DNA of 5,464 nt from Pseudomonadota bacterium (GTDB lineage: Bacteria > Pseudomonadota > Alphaproteobacteria > Rhizobiales > Kaistiaceae): contig JAEZEN010000505.1 in NCBI GenBank assembly GCA_023433185.1, positions 1 to 5,464 of the forward strand. Direction: 5' to 3'. A program made the translations under genes and the position numbers. The notes beneath the pieces are model-generated. The model was given only the letters and a program-made list of their open reading frames with translations. It ran no database searches and was not told the origin of the DNA. Of this stretch, positions 1 through 5,464 are shown piece by piece; the first letter of the stretch is position 1; every line of letters begins with the position of its first letter.

Positions 1-15
1 CGCCGCGGTGCCGCC

Positions 16-450
16 TCAGGCAGCACCCATCCGCCGCGGCGGCGGGTCGAGGAACTCGCGCGGCACGATCTCCTTGCCGATCGGCCACAGCGCGATTCCG
101 GCGAGCTTGAGGTGGGCCCAGGCGAAGGGCAGGCCGATGATGGTGATGGCGAGGCCGGCGGCCGTGATCAGGTGGCCGAGCGCCAGCCACCAGCCGGCGA
201 GCACCAGCCAGACGATGTTGCCGAGCGTGCCGAGCGACCCGGTGCCGATGTCGTGCTCGCCACGGAACTCGGCGCGGTCGACCGCGGTGAAGCCGAACGG
301 CAGGAAGGCGTAGCGCGCCATGGTGAAGGCGGCCCGTGCCCACGGGATGCCGATGATGGTGACCACCATGATCAGCGCGGCGAGCAGCCAGCCGACGGCC
401 ATCCACAGGCCGCCGAACACGATCCAGAGCACGTTGAGAAGGAGGTTCAT
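16..450 (-). CDS. yccF: YccF-family inner-membrane protein
   Basis: This 144-residue protein is recognised as a YccF domain protein (the former DUF307 group), a small inner-membrane family of unknown biochemical role. It contains an internal duplication. Residues 6-53 and 78-125 align at a constant offset of 72, sharing N6/N78, W9/W81, W16/W88, G20/G92, the TIIG-x-P motif (31-36 and 103-108) and a closing P-x-G (51-53 and 123-125). Each copy has a long hydrophobic stretch (about 7-35 and 79-108), so at least two membrane spans are likely. The charged linker at about 56-68 joins the copies. Length matches the family (E. coli YccF is about 148 residues). The ATG at 450 has a weak GAGG about 10 nt upstream (461-464). 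It lies 89 bp downstream of the regulator on the same strand. No functional link to the inositol-type genes is apparent, so it is probably an unrelated neighbour. Confidence 0.88.
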   Translation of the reverse strand: MNLLLNVLWIVFGGLWMAVGWLLAALIMVVTIIGIPWARAAFTMARYAFLPFGFTAVDRAEFRGEHDIGTGSLGTLGNIVWLVLAGWWLALGHLITAAGLAITIIGLPFAWAHLKLAGIALWPIGKEIVPREFLDPPPRRMGAA

Positions 451-539
451 CGCCGGTCAGCCTCGCGTTGGCCTGCGGCACATGCCGCCGGGGCTGATAT
501 GGATATGGCCGCGGGCGCGCGCCAGACGCGCGTGGGTTC

Positions 540-2009
540 CTACCCCGATGCCAGCGCCTCGAGGATCCTGCGGAGCTGCGGAAAGAGGCGATCCATCTCC
601 GCCTCCGGCACGCCGGCATAGCCCATCATCAGGCCCGCCTGGCGCGGCTGGTGGTGGTAGTAGAGCGACAGCGGCGCGAGATTGATGCCCGCCGCCGCCG
701 CGGCGGCGACGACGGCGGTGTCGTCCGTCGGCGTCCGGAACGGCGACGCGATCTGGATGCCGGTCCGCCCGTCGATCGGCGCGAGCCAGGCGCCCAGCAT
801 CGAGCCCATCAGGCGGAGGAAATGGTCGCGGCGCCGGCCATAGAGGCGGCGCATGCGGTTGAGATGGAGGAAGAACGAGCCTTCCTCGATGAAGTCGGCA
901 AGCGTCGCCTGCAGCACCATCGGAGCGAACTGGCCGGTGACGCTGATCGCTGGCTTGATGCGGTCGGCGAGGTCGCCCGGCAGCACGATGAAGCCGAGCC
1001 GCATGGCCGGGAAGAGGGTCTTCGAGAAGGTGCCGACGTAGATCACCCGAGCCTCGTCGTCGAGGCCCTGCATGGCCGGGAGCGGCGTGCCGCGGAACGT
1101 ATACTCCCCGTCGAAATCGTCCTCGATCACCCAGGCGTTCGCCTCGCGCGCCGTGGCGAGGACGGAGAGCCGCTGCTCGAGGGGCATGGTGACGCCGAGC
1201 GGATGCTGGCAGGACGGCGTGAGGTAGATGAGGCGCGGCGGCGGATCGCCGAGCGGCGGCACGTGCCAGCCGGCTCGTCCGACCGGCAGCGGCGCGAGCC
1301 GTGCGCCTGCGGCGAGGAAGGCGCCGCGCGCTCCCGGGTAGCCGGGCTCCTCCATCCATACCGTCTCGCCCTCCGACAGGAGCAGGCGGGCGAGGAGATC
1401 GAGCGCCGCCTGGCCGCCGGTGGTGACGACGATCTGCTCCGGCGTGCAGCGTACGCGGCGCATCGTCGTGAGGAAGCTCGCGATGACCCGGCGGAGGCCC
1501 GGATAGCCGGACATGTAGTGGTAGCCGAAGAGGTCCTCGGCGCCGTACCGCGCATGACGGGCGAGCAGGCGGCTCCAGGTCTTGAAGGGAAACTCGGCGA
1601 GGTCCGGCGTGCCGGGATGAAACGCCGTCCGCCGCGGCATGGTGCGCACCCGCGGCTGCGACGCCATCAGCGCACCGCGCGGCGAGAGCGACGGCGTCGC
1701 ACATGCGGCAGGCCTGCCGACCCGCCGGGGCCGTGCGACACCGCCGACGCGCGCCACCTGGATGCCCGAGCCGCGGCGGCTCTCGAGGAGGCCCTCGGCG
1801 GCGAGCTGGTCGAGTGCGGTGATCACGGTGTTGCGCGAGATCGCGAGCTCCGCGGCAAAGGTGCGGATCGAGGGCAGCCGGCTTTCCGCCGCGATCGATC
1901 CGGCGAGGATCAGGTCGCGCAGCTGGTCGCAGAGCTGGCGGTGGAGCGGCGCCGGGTCGTCCTGGCGCAGCGCCACGAGATCGAGGGGATAGCTCAGGTG
2001 GCGATTCAA
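540..2009 (-). CDS. MocR-family (GntR wHTH + aminotransferase-like) regulator
   Basis: This is a PLP-dependent transcriptional regulator of the MocR/PdxR/GabR type, 489 residues from the chosen start; known family members are about 450-500 residues. Residues 19-85 form a GntR winged helix, with LPSIR at 45-49, recognition-helix residues SRNTV at 58-62 and the wing ending RRGSG at 78-82. After a basic linker (about 86-135), a fold-type I aminotransferase-like domain runs to the C-terminus. The probable Schiff-base lysine is K330 in FSKTLFP. D297 in DDFDGEY lies 33 residues before it, the same spacing as the pyridine-contacting Asp and Lys312 of GabR; F299 occupies the usual Tyr position. The start is uncertain. 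The frame stays open to 2501 without a family-like N-terminus, so TTG at 2009 is preferred. GTG at 1976 is the alternative, and neither has a clear Shine-Dalgarno. It is divergent from the dehydrogenase operon and is its likely regulator. PdxR (vitamin B6 control) is the alternative, but no pdxS or pdxT is nearby. Confidence 0.87.
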   Translation of the reverse strand: MNRHLSYPLDLVALRQDDPAPLHRQLCDQLRDLILAGSIAAESRLPSIRTFAAELAISRNTVITALDQLAAEGLLESRRGSGIQVARVGGVARPRRVGRPAACATPSLSPRGALMASQPRVRTMPRRTAFHPGTPDLAEFPFKTWSRLLARHARYGAEDLFGYHYMSGYPGLRRVIASFLTTMRRVRCTPEQIVVTTGGQAALDLLARLLLSEGETVWMEEPGYPGARGAFLAAGARLAPLPVGRAGWHVPPLGDPPPRLIYLTPSCQHPLGVTMPLEQRLSVLATAREANAWVIEDDFDGEYTFRGTPLPAMQGLDDEARVIYVGTFSKTLFPAMRLGFIVLPGDLADRIKPAISVTGQFAPMVLQATLADFIEEGSFFLHLNRMRRLYGRRRDHFLRLMGSMLGAWLAPIDGRTGIQIASPFRTPTDDTAVVAAAAAAGINLAPLSLYYHHQPRQAGLMMGYAGVPEAEMDRLFPQLRRILEALASG

Positions 2010-2027
2010 ACTGTACCCAACTGAATC
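2003..2027. promoter_or_regulatory. Inverted repeat, candidate operator in the divergent region
   Basis: GATTCA (2003-2008) and TGAATC (2022-2027) form a perfect 6-bp inverted repeat with a 13-bp spacer. Half-site centres are 19 bp apart, close to two helical turns. AACTG is also repeated directly at 2009-2013 and 2019-2023, a 10-bp spacing. The segment is richer in A and T than its surroundings. It covers the proposed TTG start of the regulator and lies upstream of the dehydrogenase operon, so a bound regulator could act on itself and on the operon. The role as an operator is inferred; MocR proteins are known to bind repeats in such divergent regions. Confidence 0.4.
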
Positions 2028-2055
2028 TGGTGGAATGGCCCTGTCGGTGGGGACA

Positions 2056-2083
2056 AGGTTAGCCGTAGCCTCCCCGGAGTCAA
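2056..2083 (-). promoter_or_regulatory. Candidate sigma70-type promoter for the regulator
   Basis: Read on the minus strand, TTGACT (2083-2078) is followed after 16 nt by TAACCT (2061-2056). The -35 box matches the consensus at five of six positions; the -10 box is weak. The predicted transcription start is near 2049, about 40 nt before the preferred TTG start at 2009. A start there would exclude the long upstream extension of the reading frame. This is pattern matching only. Confidence 0.35.
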
Positions 2084-2092
2084 AGCGTGGGC

Positions 2093-2098
2093 GGGGAG
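2093..2098 (+). promoter_or_regulatory. Shine-Dalgarno deciding the GTG start at 2107
   Basis: GGGGAG lies 8 nt before the GTG at 2107. The frame is also open from an ATG at 2035, but that ATG has no properly spaced ribosome site and would add 24 residues before the Rossmann fold that do not look like the family. A second GTG at 2122 has a purine-rich GGAGG only 2 nt away, which is too close. Confidence 0.6.
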
Positions 2099-2106
2099 AT
2101 TTCGCG

Positions 2107-3264
2107 GTGGCAGGGGAGGCGGTGCGTTTCGCTCTGGTCGGTGCCGGCTTCATCGGCCGCATCCACGGCCTCGCCATCCAGGCGGTGAACCGCGTCTTCG
2201 GGGATGCGCCGCTCCGGGCCGAGGCGACCATCCTCATCGACCGCGACGCAGCGCTCGCCGAGCGGCAGGCCGCCCGGCTCGGCTTCGCCCACTGGACCAC
2301 CGACTGGGAGACCGGCCTCGACCGGGCCGACGCGGTGGTCATCGCCGCGCCGAGTTTCATGCATCGCGAGATCGCCCTTGCCGCGGCGGCGCGCGGCAAG
2401 CACATCCTCTGCGAGAAGCCGGTCGGCCGCTCGGCGTGGGAAGCCGACGAGATCGCCGCCGCGGCGGCGAAGGCCGGCGTCACGGGCGGCGTCGGCTTCA
2501 CCTACATGCGGGCGCCGCTCGTCCGCCATGCCATCGATCTCGTCCGCTCCGGAGCGCTCGGCAAGCCCGTCACCTTCCGGGGGCGGCACGCGGAGGACTA
2601 CCTCGCCGATCCAGCGGCACCCTTCTCCTGGCGTCTTGACGCGCGCCTTGCCGGCCGTTCCGGCTCGCTCGGCGACCTCGGCTGGCACATCATCGCCATC
2701 GCCCGGGCGCTCTGCGGACCGGTCGTCGCCGTGAACGGTCTCGCCCATACCGCCCACGGCGAGCGCCGCGCCGGTGACGGCCCGCTCCGCCGCGTCGAGA
2801 ACGAGGACTGGGCCGGCCTCCTGCTCCGCTTCGCGGACGGCGCGGTGGGCACGATCGAATCGAGCCGCATCGCCCATGGCCGCAGGATGGACTTCGGCTT
2901 CGAGCTGACCTGCGAGCATGGGACCATCGCCTTCGACGGCGAGCGCGCCAACGAGCTGGCGGTCTACCGGGCGGGCGAGGCGGAGGCCGGACAGGGCTTT
3001 CGGACGCTGCGCATCAGCGGGGCCCATCCCGATTACGCCGCGTTCATTCCGGCGCCGGCCCACGGGCTCGGCTTCAACGACCTCAAGACGATCGAGATTC
3101 ACGCCTTCCTCCGCGCCATTGCGGAGCGGCGCAACCTCGGACCGGACCTCGACGACGCCTGCCGCATCGCCCGGATCTGCGAAGCGGCGCTGGCCTCCTC
3201 CGCCAACGGTGCGCGGATCGACCTGCCGGAAATGCGGCCTGCGGACCCTCTGGTGGCAGCATGA
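2107..3264 (+). CDS. Gfo/Idh/MocA-family NAD-dependent (inositol-type) dehydrogenase
   Basis: This cytoplasmic oxidoreductase has 385 residues. It has an N-terminal Rossmann fold with GAGFIG at 12-17 and acidic D45 at the end of the second strand, which favours NAD over NADP. The family EKP motif is at 103-105. D190 and H194 in GDLGWH, together with K104, form the usual catalytic Lys-Asp-His set of inositol dehydrogenases. The C-terminal part, including the HGLGFNDLKTIEIH segment, resembles the roughly 380-residue members found in rhizobial inositol clusters rather than the shorter classical IolG. The likely reaction is oxidation of a ring hydroxyl of an inositol or related cyclitol to the ketone. 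MocA of rhizopine catabolism and the scyllo-inositol enzymes (IolW/IolY type) belong to the same superfamily, so the substrate cannot be fixed. The GTG start follows the GGGGAG at 2093-2098. Its stop overlaps the next start as ATGA, indicating translational coupling with the dehydratase. Confidence 0.85.
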   Translation: MAGEAVRFALVGAGFIGRIHGLAIQAVNRVFGDAPLRAEATILIDRDAALAERQAARLGFAHWTTDWETGLDRADAVVIAAPSFMHREIALAAAARGKHILCEKPVGRSAWEADEIAAAAAKAGVTGGVGFTYMRAPLVRHAIDLVRSGALGKPVTFRGRHAEDYLADPAAPFSWRLDARLAGRSGSLGDLGWHIIAIARALCGPVVAVNGLAHTAHGERRAGDGPLRRVENEDWAGLLLRFADGAVGTIESSRIAHGRRMDFGFELTCEHGTIAFDGERANELAVYRAGEAEAGQGFRTLRISGAHPDYAAFIPAPAHGLGFNDLKTIEIHAFLRAIAERRNLGPDLDDACRIARICEAALASSANGARIDLPEMRPADPLVAA

Positions 3265-4178
3265 GCGTGCGTCTCGGCATCAATCCCATCACCTGGACCA
3301 ACGATGACGTGCCGGAGCTCGGCGGCGACACGCCGCTCGAGACCTGCCTCGCCGAGACGCGCGAAGCCGGCTATCTCGGCACCGAACTCGGCGGCAAGTT
3401 TCCGCGCGACGCGGCGGTCCTCGGTCCGATCCTCTCCGCCCACGACCTCCGGCTCGTCGGCGGGTGGTGGGACGGGCGCATCCTCGAGCGTGAGGTCGCG
3501 GAGGAATTCGACGCGCTGCTGCCGCATCTCACCCTTCATCGCGACCTCGGCGCGGAGCGCGTCGTCTATGCCGACACCTCGCGGGGGCGCCATGGCGGCA
3601 TCTGGGAACCGATCTCGAAGCGTCCGGCGCTCGCCGATGGCGAGTGGTCCGCCTATGGGCGCAAGGTGACGGCGCTGGCCGAGCGGATGGCCGAGTTCGG
3701 GGTGCCGATGGCGTTCCATCATCACATGGGGACGGTCGTCGAGAGCGACGCCGAGGTCGACCGGCTGATGGCGGTCACGGGGCCGGCCGTCGGGCTTCTC
3801 TACGACACCGGCCACTCGGCCTTCGCCGGCGGCGATCCGGTGGCGCTCGCGGCGCGCCACGCCGCGCGCATCGTCCATGTCCACTGCAAGGACACGCGGC
3901 CCGATATCCTCGCCCGCGCCCGGCGGGACGACATGAGCTTCATGCAGGCGGTGATGGACGGCATCTTCACGGTGCCCGGCGACGGCGGCATCGACTATCC
4001 CGCGATCCTCCGGGTTCTCCACGACGGCGGCTACGACGGCTGGCTCGTGGTCGAGGCCGAGCAGGACCCGCGGAAGGCTCACCCCCTCACCTATGCGACG
4101 CTGGGCCATCGCAACCTCGTCGCCCTCGCTGAAGCCGCCGGCTTCAGCGTCGAGAAGCGCAGTGGGACCCCGCCATGA
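3261..4178 (+). CDS. iolE: IolE/MocC-type inosose dehydratase
   Basis: This 305-residue TIM-barrel protein belongs to the xylose isomerase-like family, close to IolE (myo-inosose-2 dehydratase, EC 4.2.1.44). IolE converts scyllo-inosose to trihydroxycyclohexane-1,2-dione with loss of water, using a divalent metal, in the cytoplasm. Family signatures recognised in order are GINPITWTNDD near the N-terminus, ETCLAETREAG, ELGGKFPR, FHHHMGT at 152-158, DTGH at 182-185, HVHCKD at 206-211, FTVPGDG and VVEAEQDP from 263. Probable metal or active-site residues are His153/155, D182, H185, H208 and E265. Length agrees with the family (about 300). The ATG overlaps the dehydrogenase stop by four bases (ATGA). 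MocC of rhizopine catabolism is an IolE relative, so this could act on a modified inosose rather than plain scyllo-inosose. No frameshift or missing motif is seen. Confidence 0.87.
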   Translation: MSVRLGINPITWTNDDVPELGGDTPLETCLAETREAGYLGTELGGKFPRDAAVLGPILSAHDLRLVGGWWDGRILEREVAEEFDALLPHLTLHRDLGAERVVYADTSRGRHGGIWEPISKRPALADGEWSAYGRKVTALAERMAEFGVPMAFHHHMGTVVESDAEVDRLMAVTGPAVGLLYDTGHSAFAGGDPVALAARHAARIVHVHCKDTRPDILARARRDDMSFMQAVMDGIFTVPGDGGIDYPAILRVLHDGGYDGWLVVEAEQDPRKAHPLTYATLGHRNLVALAEAAGFSVEKRSGTPP

Positions 4179-4209
4179 CGGCCCCGCGCGAGCATCCCCG
4201 GCGGGGCCG
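4179..4209 (+). terminator. GC-rich hairpin after the dehydratase gene
   Basis: CGGCCCCGC (4179-4187) pairs with GCGGGGCCG (4201-4209) to form a perfect 9-bp stem with a 13-nt loop, starting directly after the stop codon at 4176-4178. No U-tract follows, so it is not a classical intrinsic terminator. Such hairpins between enzyme and binding-protein genes often set the 5' end of a stable binding-protein mRNA or cause partial termination; that role here is inferred. Confidence 0.5.
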
Positions 4210-4228
4210 GGGCCATCGTTTCACACCC

Positions 4229-4235
4229 AGAGGAG
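4229..4235 (+). promoter_or_regulatory. Strong Shine-Dalgarno of the binding-protein gene
   Basis: AGAGGAG lies 7 nt before the ATG at 4243. It decides that start over the upstream in-frame ATG at 4093, which falls inside the dehydratase gene, and over the internal ATG at 4273. The strong site fits the high expression expected of a periplasmic binding protein. Confidence 0.7.
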
Positions 4236-4242
4236 ACAGGCC

Positions 4243-5226
4243 ATGACAGTGCGCGTTACTGGTGCCCGTTGGATGAAGTTCCTCTCCGTTGCCGGCGTTG
4301 CGGCTGGCCTCATGGCGGCGAGCGGCGCCGCGCAGGCTCAGGATGACGCCGTCAACATCTACTTCGTCGGCTGCGCGGCGCCCACCGGCTTCCACGGCTA
4401 TCTCGCCCGCGGTGCGGCCGAGGCCGGCGCCAATCTCGGCGTCAGCGTAACCTATATCTATCCGGACCAGCTCACCATTCCCAACCAGGTCCAGAAGATC
4501 GAGGAGGCGATCGCCGCCCAGGCCGACGGCATCGCCATCTGCGTGTTCACGGAGGACGCGGCCTATACCGACGTCGTCGCGCGGGCAACCGAAGCGGGCA
4601 TCGCGATCGGCAGCGCCGCGGCGCCGCCGGCGGGCAAGCAGGTTCGCGATCCGGACGACATGTTCCTCTTCCGCACCGGTTCCGACGAGCGGGCCGCCGG
4701 ACGGCTCACCGCGCAGCGGTTGATCGCCATGGGCGTCACCGGACGGGTGGTGGTCGCCAATCAGCAGCCCGGCGACGCCACCTGCATGGACCGTGCGAAC
4801 GCGCAGATCGACGAGCTGAAGGCCAACGGCATCGAGGCCGAGTTCCTGGAACTCACCATGGATCCGGGCCAGCAGGCGGAATCGCTCTTCAACTATCTGC
4901 GGCGCAACCCGGACACCGTGGCGGCGACCAGCACCTGCGACGTGATCGATGGCTTCCTCGCCGCCAAGGAACAGTCCGGCCGCGACGACCTCATCCTCAC
5001 CGGCTACGACATCGTCGCCCAGAGCCTGGCCGCGATCCGCGATGGCCGCCAGGCCTTCACCATCGACCAGCAGCAGTTCTGGCGCGGCTACATGCCGGTG
5101 GTGCTGCTCACCCACAACATCAAGTACGGCCTCCAGCAGGCCAACTATTTCCTGACCGGCCCGACGATTGTCGACAAGGACAGCGTCGAGAAGGTCGCCG
5201 CCATGGTGGAGCAGGGCTACCGCTAG
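4243..5226 (+). CDS. Periplasmic sugar-binding protein of a CUT2-type ABC transporter
   Basis: This is the substrate-binding component of an ABC importer, 327 residues, of the ribose/inositol-binding (Peripla_BP_4) type. A Sec signal peptide covers residues 1-32: basic n-region with Arg4 and Arg9, Lys12, hydrophobic core about 13-28, and probable cleavage after AQA at 30-32. The mature part shows the two-lobed pattern: first strand VNIYFVG (37-43), QVQKIEEAI with ADGIAI, then DERAAGR, the TGYD strand near 250, and the late DQQQFWRGY segment typical of this family. The mature protein has four cysteines (C44, C100, C181, C232), more than is usual for sugar-binding proteins. The ligand is not readable from sequence. 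The neighbouring dehydrogenase and IolE-like dehydratase argue for a cyclitol, in which case it would be the counterpart of IbpA (myo-inositol) or MocB (rhizopine locus). Confidence 0.85.
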   Translation: MTVRVTGARWMKFLSVAGVAAGLMAASGAAQAQDDAVNIYFVGCAAPTGFHGYLARGAAEAGANLGVSVTYIYPDQLTIPNQVQKIEEAIAAQADGIAICVFTEDAAYTDVVARATEAGIAIGSAAAPPAGKQVRDPDDMFLFRTGSDERAAGRLTAQRLIAMGVTGRVVVANQQPGDATCMDRANAQIDELKANGIEAEFLELTMDPGQQAESLFNYLRRNPDTVAATSTCDVIDGFLAAKEQSGRDDLILTGYDIVAQSLAAIRDGRQAFTIDQQQFWRGYMPVVLLTHNIKYGLQQANYFLTGPTIVDKDSVEKVAAMVEQGYR

Positions 5227-5244
5227 GCCGTTCCCAAGCGTTCT

Positions 5245-5275
5245 CCCGAAGGGGCGCAGGGCGCGTTCCTTCGGG
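5245..5275 (+). terminator. Hairpin between binding-protein and permease genes
   Basis: CCCGAAGG (5245-5252) pairs with CCTTCGGG (5268-5275), an 8-bp stem. The loop can pair further through GCGC at 5254-5257 and 5261-5264. The site is 18 nt past the binding-protein stop and no U-tract follows. It is probably a partial terminator or a 3' mRNA-stabilising structure that keeps binding-protein levels above permease levels, as in other sugar ABC operons. That function is inferred. Confidence 0.5.
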
Positions 5276-5305
5276 CCTTCCTCAGCGCAACCAGGCCAGA
5301 GGACG

Positions 5306-5464
5306 ATGGCTCAGGAAATCGACCATGCGCCCGCCGGAGCGGGACCGGGCCGCGGCGCCGTCTGGGGCGAAGCGTTCCGCCGCTTCATGCTCCGACCGGA
5401 ATCGACCGCGCTTGCGGCGGTCGTCATCCTTTTCATCATCTTCACGATCCTTTCCCCCCAGCTC
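5306..5464 (+). CDS. ABC sugar transporter permease, RbsC-like (partial, 5' end)
   Basis: Only the first 53 codons are present, and the frame runs open off the window end. Residues 1-20 are a polar, Gly/Ala/Pro-rich cytoplasmic tail. RRFMLRPE follows at about 25-32, and then a hydrophobic first membrane segment begins (about 35-50, rich in Val, Ile and Phe). A short tail, an R-P-E motif and then the first helix are typical of CUT2 permeases such as RbsC. The ATG at 5306 has AGAGGA at 5298-5303, close to the start but the only good site. It lies 79 bp after the binding-protein gene, beyond a hairpin. The ATPase gene of the transporter is expected downstream and is not visible here. Confidence 0.75.
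   Translation, partial: MAQEIDHAPAGAGPGRGAVWGEAFRRFMLRPESTALAAVVILFIIFTILSPQL

Noticed and set aside
475..488. Palindrome GCGGCA-CA-TGCCGC between the regulator and the YccF gene
   Set aside because: The two-base loop is too tight for a good RNA hairpin and there is no U-tract; in such GC-rich DNA a 6-bp palindrome is readily chance. It could be a protein site, but nothing supports that.
651..2024. A 457-codon open frame on the plus strand antisense to the regulator
   Set aside because: The predicted protein is an Arg/Glu-rich low-complexity string with no recognisable fold. It lies exactly opposite a clear MocR-family gene; long antisense frames are expected at this GC content.
1997..2050. 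Three copies of GGTGG (1997-2001, 2029-2033, 2046-2050) in the divergent region
   Set aside because: Spacings of 32 and 17 bp are irregular relative to the helix and the 5-mer is common in GC-rich sequence; the GATTCA/TGAATC repeat is the better operator candidate.
2035..2106. ATG at 2035 as the start of the dehydrogenase
   Set aside because: There is no properly spaced Shine-Dalgarno, and it adds 24 residues unlike the family before the Rossmann strand; GTG 2107 has a good site at 2093-2098.
2080..3102. A 340-codon minus-strand open frame opposite the dehydrogenase
   Set aside because: It is rich in Arg, Glu, Gly and Asp with no motif, and the opposite strand carries a complete Gfo/Idh/MocA protein with all its signatures.
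3099..4109. A 336-codon minus-strand open frame opposite the dehydratase
   Set aside because: It is a shadow of the IolE-type gene; no family resemblance and no ribosome site was evident.
4144..5115. A 323-codon minus-strand open frame opposite the binding protein
   Set aside because: It has antisense composition, and the plus-strand gene has a signal peptide, a Shine-Dalgarno and family motifs.

Overview
The window is GC-rich DNA with tightly packed genes and good Shine-Dalgarno sites. Gene content and protein style suggest an alphaproteobacterium, probably Hyphomicrobiales (the rhizobial and methylobacterial order). That placement is an inference; no rRNA or other phylogenetic marker is present.

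Layout. Positions 16-450 (minus) encode a small membrane protein of the YccF family. Positions 540-2009 (minus) encode a MocR-type regulator: a GntR winged helix fused to an aminotransferase-like PLP domain. About 97 bp of divergent control region (2010-2106) separates it from a plus-strand operon. That operon contains a Gfo/Idh/MocA-family dehydrogenase (2107-3264), an IolE/MocC-type inosose dehydratase (3261-4178, sharing the ATGA overlap), a periplasmic sugar-binding protein (4243-5226) and the start of a CUT2/RbsC-like ABC permease (5306-5464, cut by the window end). A GC-rich hairpin lies on each side of the binding-protein gene.

How the genes work together. The binding protein and permease would import a cyclitol-like substrate. 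The dehydrogenase would oxidise a ring hydroxyl to a ketone, and the IolE-like enzyme would dehydrate the resulting inosose. The divergent regulator would control the unit. The same protein classes (MocA dehydrogenase, MocB binding protein, MocC IolE-like enzyme, MocR regulator) make up the rhizopine catabolism (moc) locus described in Sinorhizobium meliloti and Rhizobium leguminosarum. The best reading is therefore a moc-like or inositol-derivative uptake and catabolism locus. Sequence alone does not show whether the substrate is myo-, scyllo- or chiro-inositol, a methylated inositol or an inosamine. No demethylating oxygenase (MocDEF) and no iolB, iolC or iolD is inside the window.

No tRNA, rRNA, CRISPR array, insertion sequence or phage gene was seen. 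No stretch longer than 100 bp lacks a gene. The many other long open frames are antisense or frame-shifted shadows of these genes.
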